From positions 185,640 to 249,639 of the forward strand of contig NZ_JAMHJQ010000012.1 of the NCBI RefSeq assembly GCF_023534745.1: DNA of 64,000 bases, written 5' to 3'. Position 1 is the stretch's first letter, and every line of letters starts with the position of its first letter. This DNA is from Streptomyces sp. 35G-GA-8 (lineage in GTDB: Bacteria > Actinomycetota > Actinomycetes > Streptomycetales > Streptomycetaceae). Of this stretch, positions 1-9,629 are shown in pieces. The notes under the pieces were generated by a model, which saw nothing but the letters and a program-made list of their open reading frames with translations, was not told the origin of the DNA and did not search any database. The position numbers were made by a program, and so were the translations under genes.

Positions 1-55
1 GAGACTCGACGAACCAGCTGAACTCGCCAGGTAAGCCGGCTGCTGCTCTGGCGGT

Positions 56-91
56 GTGAGTGGTCCGGGCGAAACCGCCCGGACCACTCAC
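56..91. terminator. Strong hairpin, probable transcription terminator
   Basis: A 16-bp perfect inverted repeat (56-71 and 76-91) closes on a 4-base loop (aaac). No T-tract follows, which is usual for high-GC actinomycete terminators. It probably ends a gene lying left of the window. The DNA from 92 to 304 contains no gene I recognise; it has several scattered gagac-type repeats. Confidence 0.6.
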
Positions 92-304
92 CACCGCAAG
101 CCGGGCCAGAGCCCGACGGCGGCCAGGACCGAGGATCCGGGACGGACGCAGGATTGGCGCGCGATCCGACACGGTTGTTCCCTGACCCTCGAAAGGCCCG
201 AATGCCCACCTGAGACGAGTGAGACGCCACCGGGCCAAGTGAGACCGCAAGCAACGAGTCCTGACTGGCCAACGGACCACATCATCTGAGACGCCTGGCC
301 TTCA

Positions 305-793
305 TCAACCCCGGCGGCTTGCTTCCTCACCGACCTGCTCGGTCCCTGCATCGCCTCCGGCGTCGGAGGCGGAGGCGCACAGGTTCTGGCCCCGGTCGCC
401 GCCGCCGCGACCACGGGCGTCGTCCCCCGCCAGGCGAGCATGGCCTCCGGCCCTTTCAACAGCTCCCGCCAACTCGGCGGCCGCGTCAGCCTGACCGCCC
501 TGGCCACCATCGCCGCACTCCGCACCGGCCCCGCCACCGACCCCGCCGCCCTCAACGACGGCTACGCCCTGGGCCTTTCCGCCACCGCGGGCCTCCTCTT
601 CGCACTCGCGGCAATCGTGGCGATCGGGGTGTTGCCCCGACGCCAGGCCGCCCTGCCTGACCCGCAACCCGCCGTCCCCACAAAGAACCGACTGGAAGGG
701 ACGCCATCACGACGACGCCCCGCAACGACCTGTTCGCCCCCGCGCTGCAGTTCCGCCCCGACGGCGATGTCCGAGCCGTCGAACGACGGATGA
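305..793 (+). pseudogene. Remnant of a 14-TM (DHA2-type) MFS drug exporter, C-terminal end
   Basis: This frame opens without a start codon and encodes only the last membrane segments of a multidrug MFS exporter. It contains a glycine-rich helix, the conserved patch GVVPRQASMASGPFNSSRQL typical of the C-terminal third of DHA2 exporters, and a final hydrophobic helix (about 575-640). The normal protein has about 450-500 residues; the first three quarters are missing. The frame runs on past the natural end, giving an arginine- and proline-rich tail. I infer a dead fragment. It is the first of three adjoining relics, followed by a glycosyltransferase and a MerR regulator. Confidence 0.65.
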
Positions 794-855
794 CGAGCAG
801 CGACTCCGGCGTCTGGCGGATCGCGTCCTGGATGCCTCTCGCAGCGTTCGCGGTT

Positions 856-1690
856 TCATCCGTCGGACGCGACGCCGATGCGGGCCAGTACCGCGGCGGT
901 GCCGTCCTCTGTGGCGATGCGGCGCGCGAGTTCGACCGCTCGTTGTCGATGGTTCGGATCGGCCGTGCAGGCTGTGATCGCCTCGACGAGGGTTTCGGCG
1001 GTGAGCTCGTGGAACGGCAGCGGCCGCGGGGCGACCCCGAACCGGTGCAGCCGGGCTGCCCAGAACGGCTGGCCGGCCATGGCGGGTACCGGCACGGCGG
1101 GCACCCCGGCGCGAAGTCCGGCCGCAGTGGTGCCCGCCTCGGCGTGGTGAACGGCAGCAGCCGTGCGGGGGAACAACCAGTCGTGCGGGAGGTCACCGAT
1201 CGCCTGGACGTCATCGCCGGCCGCGCTCAGTCCGGCCCACCCCGCGTGCACCACCGCGCGTACCCCCGCCCGAACCACCGCCGCCGCCATCAGGCCGCCC
1301 AAGCGTTCCCCCTGGCCGGGTGCCATGCTGCCGAACCCGATGAACACCGGGGGCGGACCGGCATGGAGGAAGTCGACCAGCTCGGCCGGCGGCCGCCAAC
1401 CTCGCGGCCGGGCAGGCCACCAGTAACCCGTCACCTCGACCTCGGACGGCCAGAGTCCGCCGGGCGCGGTACCACCTGTGGACTGAAGCCGTGGAAGACG
1501 GGCCGGATCCTTCCCGCCTGCCCCGGCCCCACGGCGGCGGGCAGCCCGAGCCGGGTGCGCAGCCTCGTCAGGACCCCTTCCTGGAGCGTTTCCGCCTGCG
1601 CCAGCAGCGCCCGGCCCGCAGCGAGGTTGCCGTCCGGCCCCAGGTCGTCGGCGCCCGGCACGCCGGGCAGCGGGAATCCCCTACCGGGCT
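856..1690 (-). pseudogene. Frameshifted, N-terminally truncated glycosyltransferase (UGT/GT1-like)
   Basis: The intact part (minus strand, 1434 to 856) is the nucleotide-sugar-binding half of a GT1-type glycosyltransferase. It shows PPPVFIGFGSMAPG, the HDWLFPRTAAAVHHAEAGTTA region where the diphosphate-binding HHGGxGT motif is expected (here HHAEAGTT), and a C-terminal helix ending LARIGVASDG. Just upstream, another minus-strand frame (about 1690-1431) encodes the preceding segment VFHGFSPQVVPRPAD. The two join well (PRPAD-WPSEVEVTGYWW) only if a short indel near 1450 is corrected. The acceptor-binding N-terminal domain is lost where the MerR relic begins. Such enzymes glycosylate natural products or macrolides; this copy is almost certainly inactive. 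Confidence 0.8.
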
Positions 1691-2420
1691 GCCGGTGAAG
1701 ACCATCCGCTACTACTCCGGCATCGGGCTGCTGCCCAAGAGCGGACGCAGCCGAGGCGGCCACCGCAGCTACACCGCGGACGCGCTATCCCGGCTCGGAC
1801 TGATCCAGCGCCTCCGCGCGCTCGACACCCCGATCGCCGCGATCGCCAGGGTGATGACGGGGGAACGCTCCCTTGCCGACCTCGTCACCCGCGAACTGGA
1901 CACCTTCCAGGCGCACATGCGTGAGCTGACGTGGCGCCAGGGGATACTGCGGGCCCTGGACGACTGCCCCGAGCTGGAACGACTTCGCCGCCTCGCACTG
2001 CTCGCCGAGGTGGGCAAGCTCGCTCCCGACCAGCCTGCCGCACCGCTTGCCCCGGGCCGTCATCGAAGGCGCGGTGCCCGCACCACCAGCCAACCCCACC
2101 ACTACGACCGCCCTCGCCGGCGCCGAACTCCACGCCCTCACCAGCGGAGACGACCGGCGCCGCCAACCGCAGAGCCACCAGGTCGGCGACGTCGCGTCGT
2201 TCTACTCCGGCATCATGGACGCCTGCACACTGGCCGCCGAGGCCCTTGCCTCCGGCTGCCCGCCCGACGCACCGAGGCCCTCGACCACTTCGTACCCACC
2301 TACGCCCGCATCAGCGGTCGCGACGACACCCGGCGTTCCGTGCACACCTCCGCACCCGGTTCCGCCACGCAGCGCACCACGGCTCGTTCCCGCTGCACTA
2401 CTGGCGACACACCTTCGCTG
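1676..2420 (+). pseudogene. Decayed MerR-family transcription regulator
   Basis: The sequence opens inside the MerR DNA-binding domain (LPVKTIRYYSGIGLLPKSGR, then GGHRSYTADALSRL), so the first 10 or so residues and the start are gone. The dimerisation helix follows (RALDTPIAAIARVMTGERSL to LDDCPELERLRRLALL). The effector region continues in two other frames (about 2047-2280, then about 2280-2350), so at least two frameshifts are present. The beginning lies back to back with the broken glycosyltransferase, as if one rearrangement had joined two truncated genes. Confidence 0.7.
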
Positions 2421-2632
2421 TCACCAGCGAAACGCCGCCTCACTTCCCCGCCACCGGCCAGGGACACCTCGCCGCTTCCCTCGCCACCCTGGAGGTCACC
2501 GAATACGGTCAAGGCGTACGCCCACGACCTGGTCGAACTGACGTCACCGCCCGTCCAACCGTTCCTACCGCCAACGCGGCGAACCTTCTCGGTCAGAGCA
2601 CTGGACGAGTAGTTCCGACGCCCATCGCCCAG

Positions 2633-2667
2633 GCGCTGATCGGTCGGCCGGGCTGACCGATCAGCGC
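2633..2667. terminator. Bidirectional terminator hairpin
   Basis: A 13-bp perfect inverted repeat (2633-2645 and 2655-2667) encloses a 9-base loop. It lies about 80 bp beyond the stop codon of the minus-strand TPR gene and after the MerR relic on the plus strand, so it can end transcription from both sides. Confidence 0.65.
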
Positions 2668-2748
2668 GGCTCCGTCAGTGCAGGAGAGGGCGGTGCTCAC
2701 GGCGCCGCGCGGGCCGTCGCACCGGCACCGCCCCCGTCGCGTCACTCC

Positions 2749-5676
2749 TCACTCCTCGTCGCGCAGTCGGGCCGCCAGGGAAGTCAGCTGCTCGGTCTCC
2801 TCGGTGTGGCCCAGGGCGGTCAGGCGGGAGACCGCCGCATCGAGGCGGGTGAGGGCAGGGGCGGGGCGTTCCAGGTAGATACCCTCCACGGCACCCGCGA
2901 GACGGACGCACTCGGCCCACTCGCCGACGCGGTCCTCCTCCGGTCCCGGCTCGTCGAGCAGGGCGATGGCCTTCTTCAGGGCGGCGAGTGCGTCCTCGTA
3001 CTCGCCGACGTAGGCATTGACCCGACCCTGTTCGTAGGCGAGGGCGGTGTCCAGGGAGCGGCCGTGGGCCTCGTATTCGGCAACGCGCGCCTCGTCGGCG
3101 ATCCGGCCGGCGTCGGTGAGGTAGGCGAGGGCGTCGGCCAGGCCGTCGGGGCCCTGCTGCTGGGCCTGAAGGCGGGCGAGTTCGCGCAGGCCGTTGCTGA
3201 GCTGCTCGTAGCGCGGGGCCCGGGCGTGGGCGGCGAGCGCCTGGTCCGCGGCCTCGCGGGCCCGGCCGAACTCGCCGGACTCGCCGAGGAGTACGGCCGT
3301 CTCCGCGGCGATCATGGCGTGGCTCCCGGGGTCGTCGTCCCAGCCCGCCGACTCGGCCGCAAGGGCGACGAACTCCACCACGGCGGCCTTGAGGTCCTCC
3401 CCCGCGCGCAGCGCGCGGGCGCGGGTCAGGCGCAGCTGAGCGACAAGCCGGCCGTCCAGCTCGCCGGAGGCGACGTCGGGTTCGGCCAGAAGGGAGTCGA
3501 GCAGGGCGATGCAGTCCTCGATGCGACCCAGGTCAAGGCAGAGCTGAGCCGCGTTGCTGTAGGCGCAGAACGCGTCCGTCCGGCTGCCGCAGCGCAGGTC
3601 CAGGTCCGCCGAGCGCGTCAGGTGCCGTAGTGCCTCGTCGGGGCGACCGAGGTGCATGCAGGCCTCGGCCAGATCACCGTGGAGGCGGGCGGTGTCGACC
3701 GCGTCGGCCGGCCAGTCGGCGGCCAGTCGCAGGCCCTCGGCCAGGTCCGCGTGCGCGGCCTGCGCGTTCTGGAGGCCGAGCTGGAGCCGGCCACGCAGTC
3801 CGAGCGCGCGGGGCAGGTGCCAGGCGGGGCCGTGTGCCTTCAGCCGGTCGAGGAGGCCGTCGACCTCGGTGACCGCGGCAGACAGGTCGCCGGACATGGC
3901 GTATGTGCCGGCCCTCAGCAATAGGGCGCCGGAGATCTGCCCGACGACATCATGCCGGGTGGCGAACGCGTGCAGCAGGTCCACCTCGGCGAAGACCGGC
4001 GCGACGTGCTCCTCGCTCTCGGACGTCTGCAGGCGTATGCCGAGCGCGGTCGCTCGCAGCCGCAGCAGGCGTGCCTCTTGGTATGGGGCGAGGCCGGGCG
4101 TCTCCTCGTGCAGGCGGACCATAGACGCGTGGGCGGCGCTGAACGCGGCGGCCTTCGTCTCGGCTCCGTCGACTCCCTCCTCGTGGATCTCGGCGGTGGC
4201 GAACAGGGCGCAGGCGCGGGCGACCGCCGCCTGACCCGGCACCCCGGCGTCGTCGTACAAGCCCGCGGCCTCCTCGTAGAGGGCGGCGCTGATCTCGCCC
4301 TTCTCGCCCGCCCAGCTCGCCTCGTCGGCCAACAGGTCCGCGCGCAGCTGTACGAGCGGGCCCACGGCCGGGTCGTCGGGGTGGGTGTAGCCGCGGGCGG
4401 TGGCGAGCGTGCGCAGCCGTGCCCAGCATGCCTTTGCGTCCGGGTGCCCCTGCTCGTCCAACGCCCTTGCCTGGCGGATGAGTTCGGGCAGCGTCTCCGG
4501 GACGGCGGCGGTCGTACGGGCGGCGGACGCGGTAACCGGGGCGGCGGGGAGCACGTCGTCGAGGCCACGGGTGCGCAGGGCCAGTTCCAGCGTGTCCAGG
4601 AGCGGGGCACGGTCGAGGCGGGCCCGGCGGCGGTCAGTGTGGGCCGTGGTCCCGTTGCGGGCGTCGAAGCGGGCGGCGAGGTCGTCGGCGCGGCCCCGCA
4701 CCTCGGCGCGCAGGCCGGCCACCGTCCAGGTGTGGCCCGCGTATCCGGCGGCGGGCAGTTCGCCGTGGCCAAGGAGCTCGACGCGCTGAAGGAGGACCTC
4801 CGCGCCGGTGAGGAAGTCGAGCAGATCCAGCGGCGAGCCCACCTCGTCGAACAGGCTCCGGTTCTCGGCGAGCAGTTCCAGGCCGCGTGCTTCGTTACCG
4901 GTCAGCGCGCAGAACTCCAGGTGGCGGCCGACCTCCCCGGACATCGAGGGGTTGCGGCGGCAGCCGCGGTAGCCGGCGAGGTGCAGTTCGCGGGCCCGGT
5001 CGACGCGGCCGGTGCGCAGCAGGGGCAACAGGGCGTACGAGAAGGAGCGGGCCGGCTCCTCCTGGCAGGACTCCTTTCCGTCCAGGACGGGCTCCCAGGC
5101 GCCCAGCGCCCGCTCATCGTCGCCCGCCGCGAGGTGGTGGAGGGCGACCTCGCAGATCTCGCAGGCCTCGCAGTCGCTGAGCGGGGTGCGGGTGCGGCCC
5201 GCCCACAGCTCGTAGGCGAGGGCGGTGTCCTCGCCTACGTGGGCGGCGAGCTGGTACGCCTGTCCGTAGTAGGGGTGAAGGCCCAGGCCGGCCCTCCCGT
5301 ACCGGTCGCGCATCTCCGTCAGCCACTGGCGCAGGCCGGCCAGCGGAATCTCGGGCAGCGTGCGCAGGGCGTTGGACACCCACTTGAACCGCCAGAACAG
5401 CAGGTGGCGCCGGCGCTCGTCGAAGACGTCGGGCTGCTCGTCGAACAGGGTGAGCAGGCGGGCGAAGACGACGGGCGACTTGCGGGGTTCGGAGCCGTAG
5501 GTGTACGCCTCCTGGAGTTCGAGGAGCGCGTCGACGAGCGGGACGGGCTCCGCGAACTGCTCGGCGGCGTCCACGAGTTCCTCGGCGGTGACGGTGCGGG
5601 TGCGGCCGTAGGGGCGCCGGCCGTTCTCCTGGAGCGCCTGGTACAGCTCGTCGGTCGTCTGGGGTGCGGTCGGCAT
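2749..5676 (-). CDS. Large tetratricopeptide-repeat protein, third gene of the HSP90 operon
   Basis: This 975-residue soluble protein has no signal peptide or membrane segment. It is almost entirely helical and shows repeated TPR-like helix pairs, clearest at residues about 490-960 (for example ADLAEACMHLGRPDEALRHL and DTALAYEQGRVNAYVGEYED). The N-terminal 300 residues include a Cys-containing patch, SDCEACEICEVALHH. The ATG at 5676 is preferred over upstream starts because it follows an AAGGACAG ribosome-binding site and lies 2 bp after the stop of the HSP90 gene, so translation is probably coupled. TPR domains bind other proteins. Next to an HSP90 homologue, a co-chaperone or client-handling role is a reasonable inference, but no catalytic domain is visible. 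Confidence 0.85.
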   Translation of the reverse strand: MPTAPQTTDELYQALQENGRRPYGRTRTVTAEELVDAAEQFAEPVPLVDALLELQEAYTYGSEPRKSPVVFARLLTLFDEQPDVFDERRRHLLFWRFKWVSNALRTLPEIPLAGLRQWLTEMRDRYGRAGLGLHPYYGQAYQLAAHVGEDTALAYELWAGRTRTPLSDCEACEICEVALHHLAAGDDERALGAWEPVLDGKESCQEEPARSFSYALLPLLRTGRVDRARELHLAGYRGCRRNPSMSGEVGRHLEFCALTGNEARGLELLAENRSLFDEVGSPLDLLDFLTGAEVLLQRVELLGHGELPAAGYAGHTWTVAGLRAEVRGRADDLAARFDARNGTTAHTDRRRARLDRAPLLDTLELALRTRGLDDVLPAAPVTASAARTTAAVPETLPELIRQARALDEQGHPDAKACWARLRTLATARGYTHPDDPAVGPLVQLRADLLADEASWAGEKGEISAALYEEAAGLYDDAGVPGQAAVARACALFATAEIHEEGVDGAETKAAAFSAAHASMVRLHEETPGLAPYQEARLLRLRATALGIRLQTSESEEHVAPVFAEVDLLHAFATRHDVVGQISGALLLRAGTYAMSGDLSAAVTEVDGLLDRLKAHGPAWHLPRALGLRGRLQLGLQNAQAAHADLAEGLRLAADWPADAVDTARLHGDLAEACMHLGRPDEALRHLTRSADLDLRCGSRTDAFCAYSNAAQLCLDLGRIEDCIALLDSLLAEPDVASGELDGRLVAQLRLTRARALRAGEDLKAAVVEFVALAAESAGWDDDPGSHAMIAAETAVLLGESGEFGRAREAADQALAAHARAPRYEQLSNGLRELARLQAQQQGPDGLADALAYLTDAGRIADEARVAEYEAHGRSLDTALAYEQGRVNAYVGEYEDALAALKKAIALLDEPGPEEDRVGEWAECVRLAGAVEGIYLERPAPALTRLDAAVSRLTALGHTEETEQLTSLAARLRDEE

Positions 5677-5678
5677 CG

Positions 5679-7526
5679 TCAGCTGTCCTTGCGGAGGGCG
5701 TGGGCGAGAAGGTCGAGGAAGGAGCGGTTGATGAGGCTGGATTCGGCGGGCCTGAGCGGGCGCCGGGACAGCAGCACGGCCTGCCCGTAGAGGGCTTCGG
5801 CGCTGGTGCGGGCCAACTCGGGCTCGTCGATGGCGACGGCGGTGCGGACCAGCGGGTTGAGCTGGTTGAGGATCAGCTGGGCCCGTGGGCCCTCCTGCCG
5901 CAGAGCGCCGAGGATGTCGCCCCACAGGCCGCCCTCCTGCTCACGGGCGATCTGGGAGCGGGTGCGCTCGTGCCGGGCCTCGCGGCTGTCGACGAGGAGG
6001 GCGGGGGCGGAGGCGGGCTGGAAGGTGCGCAGCGCGACGTCGCAGTCGAAGACGGCGAGGGCGTCGCGGGCCAGGGCGAGGTAGGCCACGGCGGCCAATT
6101 CCGTCTCACGGTCGACGGGGTCGAGGTGGGCGGTGAGGGTCGCCGGGTCGAGGTCGGCGACGCTGGCCTCGGACCTGATCTCGGGCAGCCGGTGGACCAG
6201 TTCACGGTCGTATGTGTAGCCGCCGTTGACGACGCCGAGCCCGGCGGCCGAGGCGATCGCCGCGACCTGGCGGAACTCCTCCACGCTCGATGTCACGAGC
6301 ACGGTGCGGTGGGTGCGCGCGAACTCGTCGAGGGTGGTGTGCCCGTCGGTGGTCTCGAACGGCAGCCAGGGCAGCAGCATCCGCAGGATCTCGTCGTCAT
6401 GCACCGCGAGTGACTTCACGGCCAGGTGGTGGGCCTGGAGGAAGCGGGCGAGCAGGTCCGGGTCGCTGGCCGCGGCCCGGGCAATCCACGCCCGCAGCCG
6501 CTCGGCGAGGGCGTCGCGAACGGCGGCGAGCGTGTCGTCCTCGTACAGGGACTCGCGGGACGCCGTCGGGCGCAGGCTCTCGGCGTCGACGACGCAGCGG
6601 ACGAAGAACGCCCACTCAGGCAGGATCTCCTCGGCCTGCTCGGACAGGAGCATGCCCTTGACGTGCACGCGGTGACCGTGTCGGCGCCCGGCCGGCACCG
6701 CCTCGGGCAGCACGCACGCGATGCCCTTCAGGCCCACGGCCGGCAGGTCCAGCTCGATGGTGTCCAGCGGCGTGAACCCGAAGACCTCCTCGCCGTACGC
6801 GGCCAGCCCGCGGGAACGGGCTCCCGGGGTGGGGTACGTACGTGCCCAGGGTGCGGGCTCGGGGTTGACGGAAACGCCCGGGCCACCCGTGCCGTCGTCG
6901 AAGATCACCGGGTGGCGCAGCAGGGAGCCGAAGTGCCGGGCCAGCGCGTGTACCTGCACCGGCCGGGTCCACTCGCCCGCGTCGGCGCGCGGCGTCAGCG
7001 TGACGGTGGTACCTGGCCGGGGACGGGCGGATGCGGGCAGGGTGCGGACGGTGTAGCTGCCGTCGCCGCGGCCCCGCCACTCCACGACACCCGCGTCGGG
7101 GGTGCGTGCGGAGCGGCTCAGGACGTGGATCTCGTCCGCTACCAGGAAGCAGGAGAGCAGGCCGATTCCGAACTGGCCGATGAAGTCGCCGCGTTGCTCG
7201 GCGATCCGATCGGCGCGCTTGCTGCTGCGGCCGATCGTGGCGAGGAAGGTGTGCACGTCGGCCTCGGTGAGACCGACACCGTCGTCCTCGACGCGTACGA
7301 CCGAACCGTCGGCGTAGAGGCTGATGCCGAAGGCGTCGGCGGGGGCGGCCGGTTCGAGGCCGTGCCGGGCGGTCAGCGCGTCCACCGCGTTCTGCAGGAG
7401 TTCACGCAGGTAGACGCGAGGGCTGGAGTAGAGGTGGTGGGAGAGGAGATCGACGAGGCCGCGCAGATCCACCTGGAAGGTGCGGTCGGCGCCGGCCGGG
7501 GTCGCGGCGGGGTCAGGCAAAGTCAT
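5679..7526 (-). CDS. HSP90-family ATPase (HtpG-like chaperone)
   Basis: The 615-residue product has the length and layout of bacterial HtpG. It has an N-terminal GHKL ATP-binding domain, a middle domain and a C-terminal dimerisation region. Visible ATP-site motifs are ELLQNAVDA (E42, N46, D49), DDGVGL (D82-G85) and GQFGIGLLSCF, the lid glycine motif. HSP90 proteins use ATP-driven clamp closure to mature client proteins in the cytosol. The gene sits between a DUF4034-like protein and a large TPR protein on one strand with gaps of 59 and 2 bp, so the three are probably co-transcribed. It differs from E. coli HtpG in the middle domain and belongs to a divergent actinobacterial group, so clients cannot be predicted. 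Confidence 0.9.
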   Translation of the reverse strand: MTLPDPAATPAGADRTFQVDLRGLVDLLSHHLYSSPRVYLRELLQNAVDALTARHGLEPAAPADAFGISLYADGSVVRVEDDGVGLTEADVHTFLATIGRSSKRADRIAEQRGDFIGQFGIGLLSCFLVADEIHVLSRSARTPDAGVVEWRGRGDGSYTVRTLPASARPRPGTTVTLTPRADAGEWTRPVQVHALARHFGSLLRHPVIFDDGTGGPGVSVNPEPAPWARTYPTPGARSRGLAAYGEEVFGFTPLDTIELDLPAVGLKGIACVLPEAVPAGRRHGHRVHVKGMLLSEQAEEILPEWAFFVRCVVDAESLRPTASRESLYEDDTLAAVRDALAERLRAWIARAAASDPDLLARFLQAHHLAVKSLAVHDDEILRMLLPWLPFETTDGHTTLDEFARTHRTVLVTSSVEEFRQVAAIASAAGLGVVNGGYTYDRELVHRLPEIRSEASVADLDPATLTAHLDPVDRETELAAVAYLALARDALAVFDCDVALRTFQPASAPALLVDSREARHERTRSQIAREQEGGLWGDILGALRQEGPRAQLILNQLNPLVRTAVAIDEPELARTSAEALYGQAVLLSRRPLRPAESSLINRSFLDLLAHALRKDS

Positions 7527-7585
7527 CGGGCAGTCCGAGGTGGGGAGGGGCGACGGATGGGGGCGGGACCGGGATCGGCGTGCGC

Positions 7586-8572
7586 TCAGGCGCGGCGTTG
7601 GTAACGGGCGAACTGCTTCTCGGGCTCGGCGAAACAGGTCCAGGGCTCGCTGGTGTAGGCGCCGTCGAGCGCCTGGAAGACGCGCCGGACCGTATGGCGC
7701 TCGCCAGCCAGAGACAGAGCCATGGCGAACATGTTGAGGTCGTGCTGCCAGCCCGGGCGCCGCACGTAAGCGGGGTGGAGGATGCTGTGGTCGGCCGCGT
7801 CCCGCAACTCGGCCTGGATCTGGGGAGTTTCGAGGCAGTCCTCACGTTCCGACTCGACCCAGTCCTCGATGTGCGCCATGGCGATCACGCAGCCGAGCCG
7901 GTGCCCCTGCGGGGCGCGGCCGAGCGCGTCGCGGGCGAACGCCAGGGCCTGGCCCGGCTCGCCGCCCCAACGGGGCTGCAACTGCGTCACCCATTCGACG
8001 TGAATCTCCAGGTCCAGCGGGTCGCGACGCCGGGCGGCGTCGAGCCGGGTCTCCTTGATGGCGGGGCCCAGCGACATGCCGCGGCCGGAGGTGAGGAGGC
8101 GGCGCCACGGCGTGACCCATTCCGGCCGCATCTCGGCGGCCTCGAGCAGTTGCTCCTCAGCGATGTGGAGCCGCTCATGGAAGATCCGCCACTGCTCCTG
8201 CGTGACGTTCACGGCACGCTCGGTGGTGCGTGCCTCCCAGCCCCAGCTGAGGTAGCGCGTCCCGGATATCAGCAGGGCCGTCGCCCGGTGCTCCTTGTCC
8301 TGCTCGACGGCTCGGCCGATCCAGTCCTGCACGCCGTCCAAGTCGGCCAGCTCGCCCAGTACTTGGTGGTCGCGACCGAGGTCGAAGGGGGTCAGCGCCG
8401 CCTTGACGGCCTCCCAGTCACCCGCGTCGGCCGCCTCCACCAGCGCGAGCACCCGCTTGTCCCCGAGCGCGCGCAGCGTGTACATCCCGTGCTTCCGCCT
8501 GTGCGGGATGGGAAGGGCGTGCGGATCCACCGCCGGTCTCTCCCCTCCCCCGCCGAACAGCTTGCCGAACAT
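7586..8572 (-). CDS. DUF4034-like / TPR-like cytosolic protein, first gene of the HSP90 operon
   Basis: A 328-residue soluble protein starting MFGKLFGGGGERP. The ATG at 8572 is preceded by a strong GGGGAGGG ribosome-binding site; the longer open frame upstream is arginine-rich and unlikely to be translated. The body is a run of amphipathic helices (YTLRALGDKRVLALVEAADA; RHTVRRVFQALDGAY) resembling DUF4034/TPR-type scaffolds. No enzymatic motif is visible. It heads the operon with the HSP90 homologue and the 975-residue TPR protein, which suggests shared function in protein handling. The DUF4034 name is from memory of the family and is tentative. Confidence 0.8.
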   Translation of the reverse strand: MFGKLFGGGGERPAVDPHALPIPHRRKHGMYTLRALGDKRVLALVEAADAGDWEAVKAALTPFDLGRDHQVLGELADLDGVQDWIGRAVEQDKEHRATALLISGTRYLSWGWEARTTERAVNVTQEQWRIFHERLHIAEEQLLEAAEMRPEWVTPWRRLLTSGRGMSLGPAIKETRLDAARRRDPLDLEIHVEWVTQLQPRWGGEPGQALAFARDALGRAPQGHRLGCVIAMAHIEDWVESEREDCLETPQIQAELRDAADHSILHPAYVRRPGWQHDLNMFAMALSLAGERHTVRRVFQALDGAYTSEPWTCFAEPEKQFARYQRRA

Positions 8573-8954
8573 GCCGAGCCCTCCCCTGGTCCCGAGTGAT
8601 CTTCCGGTGCAGCATAAGCGGCCCCACCGACATCGATTCCACAGGGTATTCACGGTTACTTCACGAGTCCGGTCCCGGTTCCGTGTTCTCGCCCTCTCCC
8701 GGGCCGCCGTCGGCGCCGCCGCGAATTCCCGCTCGTGATCGAGCCGTTGCGGGCCCGGGCGGACGGACTTCCTCGCTCCCGTGATCGAGTGCCCACTTCT
8801 TACCGTCACCCGGCGCACGAGGGCAGACTGCCGACCACCACCGAATCGGTCGCGCGATGCCACCGATCACACCGGCGCCGTCCAGGGTGCGGGCGGGGAC
8901 CGTGGCGTCCCGGTCGTGAGCCACGTCGAGATCATCCGAAGGGAGCGTGATCCC
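8573..8954. other. Intergenic region with the probable HSP90-operon promoter
   Basis: No convincing gene. The end near 8573-8700 should carry the promoter for the minus-strand HSP90 operon. Two similar gtgatcgag segments occur at about 8733 and 8780. The open frames on both strands here are arginine- and proline-rich shadows. Confidence 0.5.
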
Positions 8955-9621
8955 GTGGCCGTCATGCACGTCGAGCGGCCCAAGGCCCGGCCCCCAGGCC
9001 CCGCCCGCACGACCCGGCGCAGCAAACTGCGCCGCGCCGGCATCGGATTCGCCTTCATGGCACCGCTGTTGGTGGTCAACGGCCTCGCCATCGCCGTGCC
9101 CGGCGCCCTGTCGATCGGGTACTCCTTCACCGACTGGTCCGGGCTCGGCTCGGCCAGTTTCGTCGGCCTGGACAACTACCAACGCCGGCGACGCGGAGTT
9201 CCGCAACGCCCTGTGGCACAACGTCCTGTGGACGGCGTTCTTCCTCACGGTGCCCATGGCGATGGGCCTGTTCGGAGCGTTCCTCCTCTCCCGCGTCAAG
9301 CGCTTCCAGATGCTGCTCCGCGTCGCCTACTTCATTCCGTACGTCGTCGCCACGGTCGTCTCCGGCTCGACCTGGGAGAGCCTGCTCAGCCCCGATCACG
9401 GCATCGGCCAGGGCCTCGCCAACCTGGGCCTGCCGTTCCTGAAGGACGTCGCCTTCCTCGGTGACCCGGACCTGGCCCTGGGCACGGTCGCGTTCATCAA
9501 CACCTGGCAGTGGTGGGGCTTCCTCGTGGTGATCTTCCTTGCTCCGATGCAAGCGGTGAACCGCTCACAGTACGAGGCGGCACGTATGCCGAGACCGCTT
9601 CGAGGCCGCGGCGGCCTGTAG
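8955..9621 (+). pseudogene. Broken sugar ABC transporter permease (MalF/UgpA type)
   Basis: The first part, from GTG 8955 or ATG 8964, encodes the start and first membrane helix of a CUT1 permease (RAGIGFAFMAPLLVVNGLAI, then SIGYSFTDWSGLGSASFVGL). After DNY at about 9178 the protein continues only in another frame (GDAEFRNALWHNVLWTAFFL), so one indel is present. The protein then stops just after YEAAR at about 9590, where the EAA loop that docks the ATPase should continue. The last third is missing and a LysR gene begins on the other strand. No binding protein or second permease lies nearby. This is a remnant of a lost sugar-uptake operon. Confidence 0.8.
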
Positions 9622-9629
9622 CCTCTGGT

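Noticed and set aside
3952-5790. 612-codon open frame on the plus strand
   Set aside because: It is antisense to the TPR gene and the end of the HSP90 gene, which have clear domain content, ribosome-binding sites and operon spacing. Long antisense frames are expected in such G+C-rich DNA.
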